A stretch of 64,000 nucleotides of DNA from Elusimicrobiota bacterium (GTDB lineage: Bacteria; Elusimicrobiota; Elusimicrobia; FEN-1173; JAKLIF01): contig JAKLIF010000006.1 of NCBI GenBank assembly GCA_022709755.1, positions 131,517 to 195,516 of the forward strand. Direction: 5' to 3'. This document shows positions 1 to 8,253 of this stretch, piece by piece; position 1 is the stretch's first letter, and the number at the start of each line of letters is the position of its first letter. The position numbers and the translations under genes are program-made. The notes under the pieces are model-generated. The model did not search any database. It was not told the DNA's origin and worked only from the letters and a program-made list of their open reading frames with translations.

Positions 1-909
1 GTGGCTGAACCCCGGGGACCGGCTGAATTCCATGTCGCGCTGGATGCCGTATTCCCCGCGGTTGTACGCCGCCAGGGCGAGGTGCCAGTCGTCGAACCAT
101 TGGTAGAGCTGTTTGAGGTATTTGGCGGCCGAGATCGTCGCTTTCTCGGGGTCCCGTCGCTCGTCGATCCAATAGTTGATCTTCAGATTGAAGGCCCGTC
201 CCGTGGCGCTCATGAACTGCCACAGTCCCACCGCGCCGGCATGGGAGACGTTGTTGTTACTGAATTCACTTTCGATGATGGGAAGATAGAGCAGTTCCGG
301 CGGCAGCCGCTGTTCGGCCAGGATCTTTTGGATCATGTCTTTATACCGGCCCATCCGCCGAAGGGCGTTCTCCATCTCTTTCCGGCGGGACCCCGTATAG
401 ACGGCGATGTATTTTTGGACCAGCGGGTCGTCGGGGAGTATCGGGATGGAATATTTCTTGACGGAGGGACTGCCCTGGACCGGCGCCGTGGAGGAGATGT
501 TCTGTAATTCCGATTCGCTCACTTCCAGCGTGTCCGTTTCGGCGACCCCCATGGCGAGGTTCTCCTCGATCTTGGCGAAGAGGGCGTCGAACTCGTCTTT
601 GAGTTGATAGAAGGAGGCCCCCCCCAGGTCCGATTTGGAGAGTTCCTTCATGGCCTTCTTGAAGAGTTGGGTGGCCTCCTCTTTTTTCCCGGCTTCCTGG
701 AATTTCAGGGCCTTGGCGTAAAAATCCTCCGCTCGCAGGAGCCATTTCGGAAGGTCCATCTCGGACGGCGGCGGCGCCGGAAGTTCGCCGACGATCGCCG
801 TGGATGTCCCGTTGCTCGACGGTTCTTCGGCGTGGGAGAGCGTCCGGCCCATGGCGAGGAAGGCGAACAGGGTGAGGAGGACGGCGCGGTGTCGGAAAGA
901 CGGCGTCAT
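1..909 (-). CDS. Membrane-bound/periplasmic lytic murein transglycosylase, MltD-like (3' end cut by window edge)
   Basis: The protein is predicted to cleave the glycan strands of peptidoglycan in the periplasm. It begins MTPSFRHR at 909, followed by a hydrophobic stretch and an AHAEE-like cleavage region, a plausible signal peptide. Residues of about 40-120 look helical and TPR-like. From about residue 205 the family GH23 core is clear: LLYLPIIESEF, with catalytic Glu213 in the ES motif, then GAVGLWQFMSATGR, the DERRDP block, AAKYLKQLY and WHLALAAYNRGEYGI. These are the MltD/Slt hallmarks in the right order. The frame is still open at base 1, so the C-terminus, where LysM domains are often found in MltD, is not visible. 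It lies 55 bp downstream of the dihydroorotate-dehydrogenase-like gene on the same strand, with no obvious functional link. Confidence 0.88.
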   Translation of the reverse strand, partial: MTPSFRHRAVLLTLFAFLAMGRTLSHAEEPSSNGTSTAIVGELPAPPPSEMDLPKWLLRAEDFYAKALKFQEAGKKEEATQLFKKAMKELSKSDLGGASFYQLKDEFDALFAKIEENLAMGVAETDTLEVSESELQNISSTAPVQGSPSVKKYSIPILPDDPLVQKYIAVYTGSRRKEMENALRRMGRYKDMIQKILAEQRLPPELLYLPIIESEFSNNNVSHAGAVGLWQFMSATGRAFNLKINYWIDERRDPEKATISAAKYLKQLYQWFDDWHLALAAYNRGEYGIQRDMEFSRSPGFSH

Positions 910-964
910 GCGGCAGAGGGCCCGATGTCGGAAGAGAGGAGCCGGATTTTTTCCGAAGACGGCT

Positions 965-1957
965 CTACGCTTTGTAGCTCTGGAGCGTCTTCATGTACTG
1001 CGCACGTTCAAAGGCCGTCGGGGCCACGCAGTTCTTCTGGCTGATGCTTCCCCGGAGCTGTTGGATGGATTCGTATTCGTGTTCTTCCATCCACGCCCGG
1101 ATCCCCTGTTCGAGGATGCGGATCCGGTTCACGCCGTGCCGGAGCAGGGTGGAACACAACATGGTCACGCTGGCTCCCGCCATCAGGACTTTCAGGGCGT
1201 CCTCCACTTCGTGGATGCCGCCGGTGGCCGCCATGTCCGCTTTGATGCGGCCGTAGAGAAGGGCGATCCATCTCAACGGCAGACGGAGGGAGGCCGTGGT
1301 GCTCAAGAGCAGATGCGGTCGCACCTCGAGCGAATCGAGGTCGATGTCCGGCTGGTAGAACCGGTTGAACAGGACCAACGCATCGGCCCCCGCGTCATCG
1401 AGCTTCTTGGCCATGGAGGCCATGTTGCTGAAGAAAGGGCTCAATTTCAGGGCCACCGGGATCGAGACGACGGATTTGACCGACGTCAGGATGTCGATGT
1501 AGGTCTTCTCGATCTGTTCGGAAGACAGGTTCATGTCCGTCGGGATGTAATAGATGTTCAGTTCCAGGGCGTCGGCGCCGGCCTGCTGCATCTTCTTCGC
1601 GTAGTCGGTCCAGCCGCCGGTGGAGGTGCCGTTCAGACTCGCGATGACCGGTATCTTCACCGCCTCTTTTGCCTTTCGGATATGGTTGAGGTATTCCTCC
1701 GGCCCGAGCTTGAATTCCGACGGTTCCGGAAAGTAGGTGAGCGCTTCGGCGAAACTGTCGGTCCCCTGCGTGAGGTGATGGTGCAGTTCCACGCGTTCCT
1801 TCGTGAGTTGTTCCTCGAACAGGGAGTAGAGCACCACCGCCGAGGCGCCCGACTCCTCCAGCTTCTTGATGGTGGCGACGTCTTCCGACAGGGGAGACGC
1901 GGAGGCCATCAGCGGAGTCCTCAATTCCATTCCCAGATATTTCGTTTTCAGGTCCAT
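965..1957 (-). CDS. Dihydroorotate dehydrogenase-like flavoprotein (NifJ-associated type)
   Basis: This is a 330-aa TIM-barrel protein of the PyrD class-1-like family, expected to bind FMN. It begins MDLKTKYLGMELRTPLMASA, the usual PyrD-like N-terminus, with a strong AAAGGA ribosome site just upstream. The beta-strand signatures IPVIASLNG, ADALELNIYY, IPVALKLSPF and the C-terminal GGIHEVEDALKVLMAGA phosphate-binding segment are visible. The stretch that in true dihydroorotate dehydrogenases reads NLSCPN with the catalytic Cys/Ser reads NIYYIPTD here, so the catalytic base is absent and pyrimidine synthesis is unlikely. It starts 33 bp after nifJ on the same strand. In many anaerobes this dehydrogenase-like protein sits beside nifJ, which suggests a redox-accessory role, but its substrate is unknown. 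Confidence 0.85.
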   Translation of the reverse strand: MDLKTKYLGMELRTPLMASASPLSEDVATIKKLEESGASAVVLYSLFEEQLTKERVELHHHLTQGTDSFAEALTYFPEPSEFKLGPEEYLNHIRKAKEAVKIPVIASLNGTSTGGWTDYAKKMQQAGADALELNIYYIPTDMNLSSEQIEKTYIDILTSVKSVVSIPVALKLSPFFSNMASMAKKLDDAGADALVLFNRFYQPDIDLDSLEVRPHLLLSTTASLRLPLRWIALLYGRIKADMAATGGIHEVEDALKVLMAGASVTMLCSTLLRHGVNRIRILEQGIRAWMEEHEYESIQQLRGSISQKNCVAPTAFERAQYMKTLQSYKA

Positions 1958-1990
1958 GATCGTTTACCTTTTCCTTTCAAGTCCGCGGCG

Positions 1991-4900
1991 TCAGGCCGGC
2001 TTGGTTTCCGGCGCCTTGGTTTCGGCGGGTTTGGTCGTTGCGGCCAGATGTTCGTAGAAAGCCCAACGCTCATACACGTCTTGTTGGGCTTCTTTCTGGA
2101 GCCGTTTGGCGTCTTCCGGTTTGCTCTTGGTGAGCATCTTGAACCGGTTCTCCATCATCAGATACTGCTCCAGCGGGATCTTCGGAGCCGCGGAGTCCAA
2201 TTGCAGCGGATTCTCGCCGGTCTTCAGACGGTCCGGGTTGTATCGGTAGAGGATCCATTGGCCCGATTCGACCGCGGCTTTCTGGTCCTTCAATCCGGTG
2301 GTCATGTTGATCCCATGGGCGATACAATGGGAATAGGCGATGATGATGGACGGCCCCTCATACGCCTCGGCCTCGATGAAGGTCTTGAGGGTGTGTTCGT
2401 CCTTCGCGCCCATGGCCACGCGGCCCACGTAGACGTTGCCGTAAGACATGGCGATCAGCCCCAAGTCTTTTTTCCGAGCCGGTTTTCCTCCCGCCGCGAA
2501 TTTGGCGACCGCTCCTCGCGGGGTGGATTTGGACATCTGTCCGCCGGTGTTCGAGTAGACTTCGGTGTCCAGCACCAGCACGTTGACGTCGAATCCGCTG
2601 GCCAACACGTGGTCCAACCCGCCGAACCCGATGTCGTAGGCCCAGCCGTCTCCTCCCAGGATCCAGACGCTCTTCTTCACCAGCATGTCCGACAGGGACA
2701 ACAGCCGCTTCGCGTCCGCCGTGCCGGCGTTCTTGAGCTTTTCCTTCAAGGCCGCCACCCGCTTCCGCTGTTCGAAGATGTCCGATTCGTCTTTCTGTCT
2801 TGCGTTCAGGATCTCCTGCACGAGCGTGTCGCCGACGGTTCCGGACACTTTCTTGAGAAGTTCCGAGGCGAACTCCTTCTGTTTGTTGATTGCCAGGCGC
2901 ATCCCCAGTCCGAACTCCGCGTTGTCCTCGAACAGGGAATTGCTCCAGGCCGGTCCGCGCCCCTCCGTGTTCTGCGTCCAGGGAGTGGTGGGCAGGTTCC
3001 CGCCGTAGATGGACGAGCACCCGGTCGCGTTCGCGACCACGGCGCGGTCCCCGAACAGCTGGGACATCAGCTTGATGTAAGGCGTCTCTCCGCATCCGCC
3101 GCAGGCGCTCGAAAACTCGAACAGGGGGACCTGCAGTTGCTGTTGCCGGATGCCGGTCAGTTTCAATTGTTTTCGGTCGAAGTCGGGGATCTTCAGGAAG
3201 AAGTTCCAGTTGTCCCGTTCTTCTTGGCGCATCGTCGGGGTGAAGGGTTGCATGTTGATGGCCTTCAGGCGCGTCTCCGATTTATTCTTGGCGGGGCAGA
3301 CGTCCACGCAGACGCCGCAGCCCGTGCAATCCTCGGCCGAGATCTGGATGGTGTATTTCATGCCTTTCATGTCGCGGTCCATCGGGTCGCGCGATTTGAA
3401 CGTCGCCGGGGCCGACGCCAACAGCTTGGGATCATACATCTTGATCCGCACCACGGCGTGAGGGCAGACGAAAGAACATTTGCCGCATTGGATGCAGACG
3501 GCCGGATCCCACACGGGGATCTCCAGCGCCAGGTTCCGCTTCTCCCATTTGGTGGTGCCGGTGGGATACGTCCCGTCCACGGGGAGCTGGCTGACCTTGA
3601 GGTCGTCACCCTGCCCCTCGGCCATCTTGCCGAGCACTTCCTTCACGAAGGCCGGGGCCTCCTCGGAGACCGGCGGCAGCATGTCGATGGTGGATTCCGC
3701 TTTGGCCGGCACTTTGATCTCGTGCAGTTGGGCCAGGGTCGTGTCGACGGCTTGCAGGTTCATCTTCACGATCTCCTCCCCTTTTTTGCCGTAGGTCTTC
3801 CGGATGGATTCCTTGATGGCTTCGATGGCGTCGTTCTTGGGCAACACGCCGGAGATGGCGAAGAAACAGGTCTGCATGACGGTGTTGATCCTCCGCCCCA
3901 TGCCGGCTTCCTGGGCCACCTTGTAGGCGTCGATGGAATAGAACTTCAACTTCTTCTTGATGATCTGCTCCTGCACGAACCGGGGCAGATGGCTCCAGAC
4001 TTCTTCCGGCCCGAACAGGCTGTTGAGCAGGAACGTCCCTCCCGGCATGATATACCGGAGGACGTCATACCGTCGGAGGAACATGGCCTGGTGACACCCG
4101 ACGAAATGGGCGTTGGTGATCAGGTAGGTGGAATGGATGGGTTTGGGTCCGAACCGCAGGTGGGAGATCGTGATGGCGCCGGCTTTCTTGGAGTCATACA
4201 CGAAATATCCCTGGGCGAAGTTGTCCGTGTTCTCGCCGATGATCTTGATGGAGTTCTTGTTGGCGCCCACGGTGCCGTCCGATCCGAGGCCGTAGAACAG
4301 TGCCCGGAACATCGAGTCGGGCTCCACGGAGAACGAGGGGTCGTAGGGCAGACTGGTCTGCGTGACGTCGTCGGTGATGCCGATGGTGAAATGGTTCTTC
4401 GGGGCGTCCTTCTTCATCTCGTCGAAGATCCCCTTGATCATGGCGGGGGTGACTTCTTTGGAGGACAACCCATACCGCCCGCCGATGAGGCGCGGATCGG
4501 TCTTCAGTTTTCCCCATCCCTTTTCACGGCCTTCGCGGAGGGCGCTCACGCAATCCAGATAGAGCGGTTCGCCGCCCGCGCCGGGTTCCTTGGTGCGGTC
4601 GAGGATCGCCAGCGTCTTGACGGTGGCCGGGAGCGATTCCATGAACCGCTTGATGTCGAAAGGACGGTACAGCCGCACTTTCACGATGCCGACCTTCTCC
4701 CCCTTTTCGACGAGATAGTCCACCGTCTCATGGGCCGCTTCAGCTCCGGACCCCATCAGCACGATCACGCGTTCGGCGTCGGCGGAACCGTGGTAGTCGA
4801 ACAGTTTATAGGCGCGTCCGGTCTGTTTGGCGAAGGCGTCCATGGCCTGTTGGGTGATGTCCGGGCAGGCGTCGTAGAATTTGTTGACCGTCTCGCGGGC

Positions 4901-5581
4901 CTGGAAATAGACGTCCGGGTTCTGGGCCGTTCCGCGGAGGACCGGCTTGTCCGGGGTCAATCCGCGGTCCCGGTGCTGCTGGATGAGGGCGTCGTCGATG
5001 AGGGCGCGGAGGTCTGCGTCGGACAAGGGCTGCATCTTCGCCACTTCGTGGGACGTGCGGAAACCGTCGAAGAAATGCAGGAACGGGATGCGGCTCTTGA
5101 GCGTCGCCATCTGGGAGATGAGCGCGAAGTCGGTGGTTTCCTGAACCGAGGCGGAACACAACAGGGCGAATCCCGTGCCGCGCGTGGCCATGACGTCGCT
5201 GTGGTCTCCGAAGATGGAGAGGGCCTGGGCCGCGAGGGACCGGGCCGCCACGTGAAATACCGTCGGGGTGAGTTCCCCCGCGATCTTGTACATGTTCGGA
5301 ATCATCAACAGCAATCCTTGGGAGGCCGTATAGGTGGTGGACAGCACGCCCGCTTGAAGCGCGCCGTGCACGGCGCCGGCGGCGCCGCCTTCGCTCTGCA
5401 TCTCGGCGACCAGGGGCACGGTTCCCCAGATGTTGGGCTTGTTCTCGGACGCCCAGGCGTCGGCCCATTCCCCCATCGGGGAGGAGGGTGTGATCGGGTA
5501 AATCGCGATGACTTCGCTCAGTCGGTAGGAGACGGATGCGACCGCCTCGTTTGCATCGATTGTCTTGAATTGTGGGCTCAT
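1991..5581 (-). CDS. nifJ: Pyruvate:ferredoxin (flavodoxin) oxidoreductase, single-chain
   Basis: This 1,196-aa single-chain enzyme oxidises pyruvate plus CoA to acetyl-CoA and CO2 and reduces ferredoxin or flavodoxin. It is cytoplasmic and oxygen-sensitive. The order of domains matches NifJ. The N-terminal pyrimidine-binding domain contains YPITPSSPMGE (residues 28-38). The gamma domain follows (QTSLPYDPSF, then FAQGYFVYDSKK). Two [4Fe-4S] motifs come next, CIQCGKCSFVC near residue 690 and CTGCGVCVDVC near 750. A further Cys pair lies at ACGGCGETPY, and the C-terminal thiamine-diphosphate site is GGDGWAYDIGFGGLDHV through EVYSNTGGQMS (about 975-1012). Length is normal for the family. A purine-rich AAAGAGAGAAAAAG precedes the ATG at 5581. 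It lies 58 bp downstream of hypF and 33 bp upstream of the PyrD-like partner, probably in one operon with it. Confidence 0.96.
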   Translation of the reverse strand: MSPQFKTIDANEAVASVSYRLSEVIAIYPITPSSPMGEWADAWASENKPNIWGTVPLVAEMQSEGGAAGAVHGALQAGVLSTTYTASQGLLLMIPNMYKIAGELTPTVFHVAARSLAAQALSIFGDHSDVMATRGTGFALLCSASVQETTDFALISQMATLKSRIPFLHFFDGFRTSHEVAKMQPLSDADLRALIDDALIQQHRDRGLTPDKPVLRGTAQNPDVYFQARETVNKFYDACPDITQQAMDAFAKQTGRAYKLFDYHGSADAERVIVLMGSGAEAAHETVDYLVEKGEKVGIVKVRLYRPFDIKRFMESLPATVKTLAILDRTKEPGAGGEPLYLDCVSALREGREKGWGKLKTDPRLIGGRYGLSSKEVTPAMIKGIFDEMKKDAPKNHFTIGITDDVTQTSLPYDPSFSVEPDSMFRALFYGLGSDGTVGANKNSIKIIGENTDNFAQGYFVYDSKKAGAITISHLRFGPKPIHSTYLITNAHFVGCHQAMFLRRYDVLRYIMPGGTFLLNSLFGPEEVWSHLPRFVQEQIIKKKLKFYSIDAYKVAQEAGMGRRINTVMQTCFFAISGVLPKNDAIEAIKESIRKTYGKKGEEIVKMNLQAVDTTLAQLHEIKVPAKAESTIDMLPPVSEEAPAFVKEVLGKMAEGQGDDLKVSQLPVDGTYPTGTTKWEKRNLALEIPVWDPAVCIQCGKCSFVCPHAVVRIKMYDPKLLASAPATFKSRDPMDRDMKGMKYTIQISAEDCTGCGVCVDVCPAKNKSETRLKAINMQPFTPTMRQEERDNWNFFLKIPDFDRKQLKLTGIRQQQLQVPLFEFSSACGGCGETPYIKLMSQLFGDRAVVANATGCSSIYGGNLPTTPWTQNTEGRGPAWSNSLFEDNAEFGLGMRLAINKQKEFASELLKKVSGTVGDTLVQEILNARQKDESDIFEQRKRVAALKEKLKNAGTADAKRLLSLSDMLVKKSVWILGGDGWAYDIGFGGLDHVLASGFDVNVLVLDTEVYSNTGGQMSKSTPRGAVAKFAAGGKPARKKDLGLIAMSYGNVYVGRVAMGAKDEHTLKTFIEAEAYEGPSIIIAYSHCIAHGINMTTGLKDQKAAVESGQWILYRYNPDRLKTGENPLQLDSAAPKIPLEQYLMMENRFKMLTKSKPEDAKRLQKEAQQDVYERWAFYEHLAATTKPAETKAPETKPA

Positions 5582-5639
5582 CTTTTTCTCTCTTTCGTTT
5601 CGATTTACAAATTTTGTGTTGCGGCGGGGCGGCGGACCG

Positions 5640-7973
5640 TCACGCGTTCATCGATCCCTTTTTGCGATACAGCCGGGCGGCCGCCATCACTTGGCCGAGG
5701 GCGATCCCCCCGTCGTTGGCCGGCACCTTCTGGTGCCAGTGGGGAGTGAACCCCTCCTGGCGGAGCCGGCCGATGGTCGTCTCTGACAGATATTTGTTCT
5801 GGAAACATCCGCCCGTCAGGGCGATGCGGTCCTCGCTGATGATCTCGGCCACCGCCACGGCCATCTCGGCGAGCGCGTTATGGAATTTTTTGGAGATGTT
5901 CCCGACGGCGACGCCCGCCGCGATGTCGTCCAGGATCGCCCGCATCATCGGATGCCAATCCACCAGGATCGGTTCGTCTTTTCCCTGCCGGATCAGTTCG
6001 AAAGGGTAATGGCCCGATTCCGTCGGGGCCTCCTCGAGCGCGTATTCCAACTGCATGGCGGCTTGCGCCTCGAAGTGAGACACCTGGCACAGGCCGGTCA
6101 GGGAGGCTACGGCGTCGAACAGCCGTCCCATGCTGGACGTTCGGATCAGCCCGGTCTTCTTCGAAAATTGCGTTTTGATGGAGTCCAGTTCCTCCGGGGT
6201 GAAGGACGTCACCGCCGACGACTGGTGTTTGCCGAAGAGTTTGTCCCCCAGGATGTCGTAGAGCACGCCGAGGGCGGCCCGGCGCGGTTCCTGGATGGTC
6301 TTCTCGTTGCCGGGGATGGAGAACGGCCTCAGCGACGCCACCCGGTGGAAGGACGATTCATCCACCCGGATGAATTCCCCTCCCCACAGAGTGCCGTCCG
6401 TGCCCAAACCGACGCCGTCCCAGGCGATGCCGAGCACGGGCGGTTTCAGATCGTTGTCGCCCATGCAGGACAGCACGTGCGCGTAATGGTGCTGCACCCC
6501 GATGGCCGAGATGTTCCGACGGCTCTGGGCGAAGCGGGTGGAAAGGTATTGGGGATGTTCATCATGGATGACGGCGGAGGGAACGAGCGAATAAAGACGG
6601 CGGAAACTCTTGACGACCCCTTGGAACGCGTCGAAGGCCTGGGTGGTGGCCAGATCGCCGATGTGCTGGCTCACGAAGACGTCGCGCCTGACGGAGGTGG
6701 CCACGGTGTTCTTCAGATGCGCGCCCACGGCCAAGACCGGCGGCAGTTGGTCCTCGAAATGGACGGGCATCGGCGCATACCCGCGGGCCCGACGGAGGAG
6801 CATGTCTTTTCCCATGACCACCCGCACCACCGAATCATCCATGTGGCGGAGGATGGGCCTGTCATGCACCAGAAAGAGTTTGGCGATGGACCCCAGCTGA
6901 CGCACGGCTTTGTCTTCGTCGATGCAGATCGGTTCGTCCGCCATGTTGCCGCTGGTGGCCACCACGGGCATGCCCAGTTCGCGCAGGAGGATGTGGTGAA
7001 GAGGACTGTAGGGGAGCATGACGCCCATGGAGGGGTTCTTCGGCGCGACGGATGGCGCGATCGGGATGTCCACTCCGGGCCGGCGCTTGAGAAGGACGAT
7101 GGGGCTTCCGGACGATCGCAGGACGTTCTCTTCGACAGGGGAGACCTCGCAATGCTGTTTGACCATGTCGAGCGAAGGATACATCAGCGCGAAGGGCTTT
7201 TCTTCCCGGTTCTTGATCTTGCGGAGCAGGAAGATGGTGCCGTCGTTGGACGCGTCCGCCATCAGATGGAACCCCCCCACTCCCTTGACGGCCACCAGGG
7301 CCCCTTGCCTCAGGGCGTGCGCCGCCTGGGCCAGCGCGTTCTGGTGGGTGGAAAGGATGTTCCCCTTCTCGTTCCACAGTTCCACATGGGGTCCGCAATC
7401 GGGGCAGGCGTTCGGCTGCGCGTGGAACCGCCGGTTGAGCGGGTCCGTGTATTCCTCGCGGCATCGGTCGCACATGGTGAAGCCCTTCATGGTCGTGTTC
7501 GAACGGTCGTAGGGGAGTTTCTCGATGATGGTGAAACGGGGTCCGCAGTGGATGCAGTTGGTGAAAGGGTAGAGGTAACGCCGGTCGGACGGATTGAAGA
7601 TCTCTTTGAGGCAATCGGGACAGGTCGCCAAGTCCGGCAGGATCTGGGCCGTTTTCTCGCCGTCTTCCTCCCCGTGTTTGAACACGAACGCGTCATATCC
7701 GGCGGTTTCTAAAAAGGATGTTTCGATGGATTGGATGAGGGATTGAACAGGTTTCTCCTGGCCGACCCGCTTCAGGAAGGCGTCGATCTGGGTCGTGGGT
7801 CCTTCCACCTCGAGCGATACTCCCTGGGAGGTGTTCCCCACCCAGCCGTTGAGTTGTAAGCTGGTGGCCAGCCGGTAGACGAACGGCCGGAACCCGACTC
7901 CCTGCACGGCGCCCCGGATGGTGGCTTTCAGACGGCGGGGCGGCGAGGCGGGCGGGTTTTTTTTCAGTTTCAC
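5640..7973 (-). CDS. hypF: Carbamoyltransferase HypF ([NiFe]-hydrogenase maturation)
   Basis: HypF makes the CN ligands of [NiFe]-hydrogenase: it carbamoylates the C-terminal Cys of HypE using carbamoyl phosphate. All parts are present: an acylphosphatase domain (ATIRGAVQGVGFRPFVYRLA), two zinc-finger pairs (CPDC...CIHC and CDRC...CPDC with the PFTNCIHCGPRFTI block), a YrdC/Sua5-like domain (AVKGVGGFHLMADA; GMPVVATSGN) and a Kae1-like domain (GVQHHYAHVLSCM; GIAWDGVGLGTDG; LTGGCFQNKYLSE). Length is typical. No [NiFe]-hydrogenase or other hyp gene is visible in the window. Two GTG starts are possible. I prefer 7973, because its GTG overlaps the stop of a tiny upstream ORF that has a good ribosome site. 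The alternative at 7994 adds seven residues and lacks a clear one. Confidence 0.95.
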   Translation of the reverse strand: MKLKKNPPASPPRRLKATIRGAVQGVGFRPFVYRLATSLQLNGWVGNTSQGVSLEVEGPTTQIDAFLKRVGQEKPVQSLIQSIETSFLETAGYDAFVFKHGEEDGEKTAQILPDLATCPDCLKEIFNPSDRRYLYPFTNCIHCGPRFTIIEKLPYDRSNTTMKGFTMCDRCREEYTDPLNRRFHAQPNACPDCGPHVELWNEKGNILSTHQNALAQAAHALRQGALVAVKGVGGFHLMADASNDGTIFLLRKIKNREEKPFALMYPSLDMVKQHCEVSPVEENVLRSSGSPIVLLKRRPGVDIPIAPSVAPKNPSMGVMLPYSPLHHILLRELGMPVVATSGNMADEPICIDEDKAVRQLGSIAKLFLVHDRPILRHMDDSVVRVVMGKDMLLRRARGYAPMPVHFEDQLPPVLAVGAHLKNTVATSVRRDVFVSQHIGDLATTQAFDAFQGVVKSFRRLYSLVPSAVIHDEHPQYLSTRFAQSRRNISAIGVQHHYAHVLSCMGDNDLKPPVLGIAWDGVGLGTDGTLWGGEFIRVDESSFHRVASLRPFSIPGNEKTIQEPRRAALGVLYDILGDKLFGKHQSSAVTSFTPEELDSIKTQFSKKTGLIRTSSMGRLFDAVASLTGLCQVSHFEAQAAMQLEYALEEAPTESGHYPFELIRQGKDEPILVDWHPMMRAILDDIAAGVAVGNISKKFHNALAEMAVAVAEIISEDRIALTGGCFQNKYLSETTIGRLRQEGFTPHWHQKVPANDGGIALGQVMAAARLYRKKGSMNA

Positions 7974-8032
7974 AGGGGGGCTCCGGTGTGCCACACGGCC
8001 ACTGAGAGTAGGGACAAGATGAGTATCGACAT
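7970..8032 (-). CDS. Possible 20-codon leader ORF overlapping the hypF start
   Basis: An ATG at 8032 is preceded by AAGGAAAACTCT, a good ribosome site with normal spacing. It opens a 20-codon frame encoding a mostly hydrophobic peptide (MSILILSLLSVAVWHTGAPL). Its TGA stop shares bases with a GTG that begins the hypF frame, a GTGA arrangement typical of translational coupling. No homologue is recognised. It could instead be a chance frame, with the ribosome site serving nothing. Confidence 0.35.
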   Translation of the reverse strand: MSILILSLLSVAVWHTGAPL

Positions 8033-8081
8033 AGAGTTTTCCTTATGAGGCCTGAAAATCCGTCAGGGGTATCTTCGCTGC

Positions 8082-8110
8082 CTCGCTCATGAGGTGGACC
8101 TTTGAGCGAG
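8082..8110. repeat. Short inverted repeat upstream of hypF
   Basis: CTCGCTCA (8082-8089) and TGAGCGAG (8103-8110) are perfect 8-bp arms around a 13-nt loop. There is no T tract on either side, so it is not an obvious terminator. It may be an operator or leader-RNA hairpin ahead of hypF. Confidence 0.4.
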
Positions 8111-8137
8111 CGGGTGTTTTCAATTTTTACGTGTGGA

Positions 8138-8165
8138 TTTGTTCAAACGGGAACCGTTGAACAAA
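8138..8165. repeat. 12-bp inverted repeat (hairpin) between the EamA gene and hypF
   Basis: TTTGTTCAA(A)CGG and CCGTTGAACAAA form a 12-bp stem with a single bulged A and a three-base GAA loop. It is the strongest hairpin in the 8033-8253 intergenic stretch. On the minus strand it is not followed by a T run, so it may be a protein-binding palindrome or an RNA processing/stability hairpin rather than an intrinsic terminator. Confidence 0.5.
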
Positions 8166-8174
8166 CAGAGGTTA

Positions 8175-8206
8175 GCAAAAATGACCCCCCGGGTCAAGGT
8201 CCCGGG
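8175..8206 (-). terminator. Probable intrinsic terminator of the EamA transporter gene
   Basis: On the minus strand, about 50 bp past the transporter stop, CCCGGG (8201-8206) and CCCGGG (8188-8193) pair around ACCTTGA. Read in that direction they are followed by GGGTCATTTTT, with the T tract at 8175-8182. The GC-rich stem and the T run fit, but the spacing to the T run is a little long. Confidence 0.5.
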
Positions 8207-8253
8207 TTTCTGTCCGACGGAAAGAAACGAGATCTTTCTTTGTAAGTGGAAGG

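Noticed and set aside
800-5749. A 1,649-codon open frame on the plus strand
   Set aside because: It is antisense to nifJ and the PyrD-like gene and arises from their GC-biased third positions. The translated sequence is low-complexity (Gly/Arg/His/Val-rich) and matches nothing, while the opposite strand encodes textbook enzymes.
5880-7712. A 610-codon plus-strand open frame
   Set aside because: It is antisense to hypF, whose domains and motifs are complete.
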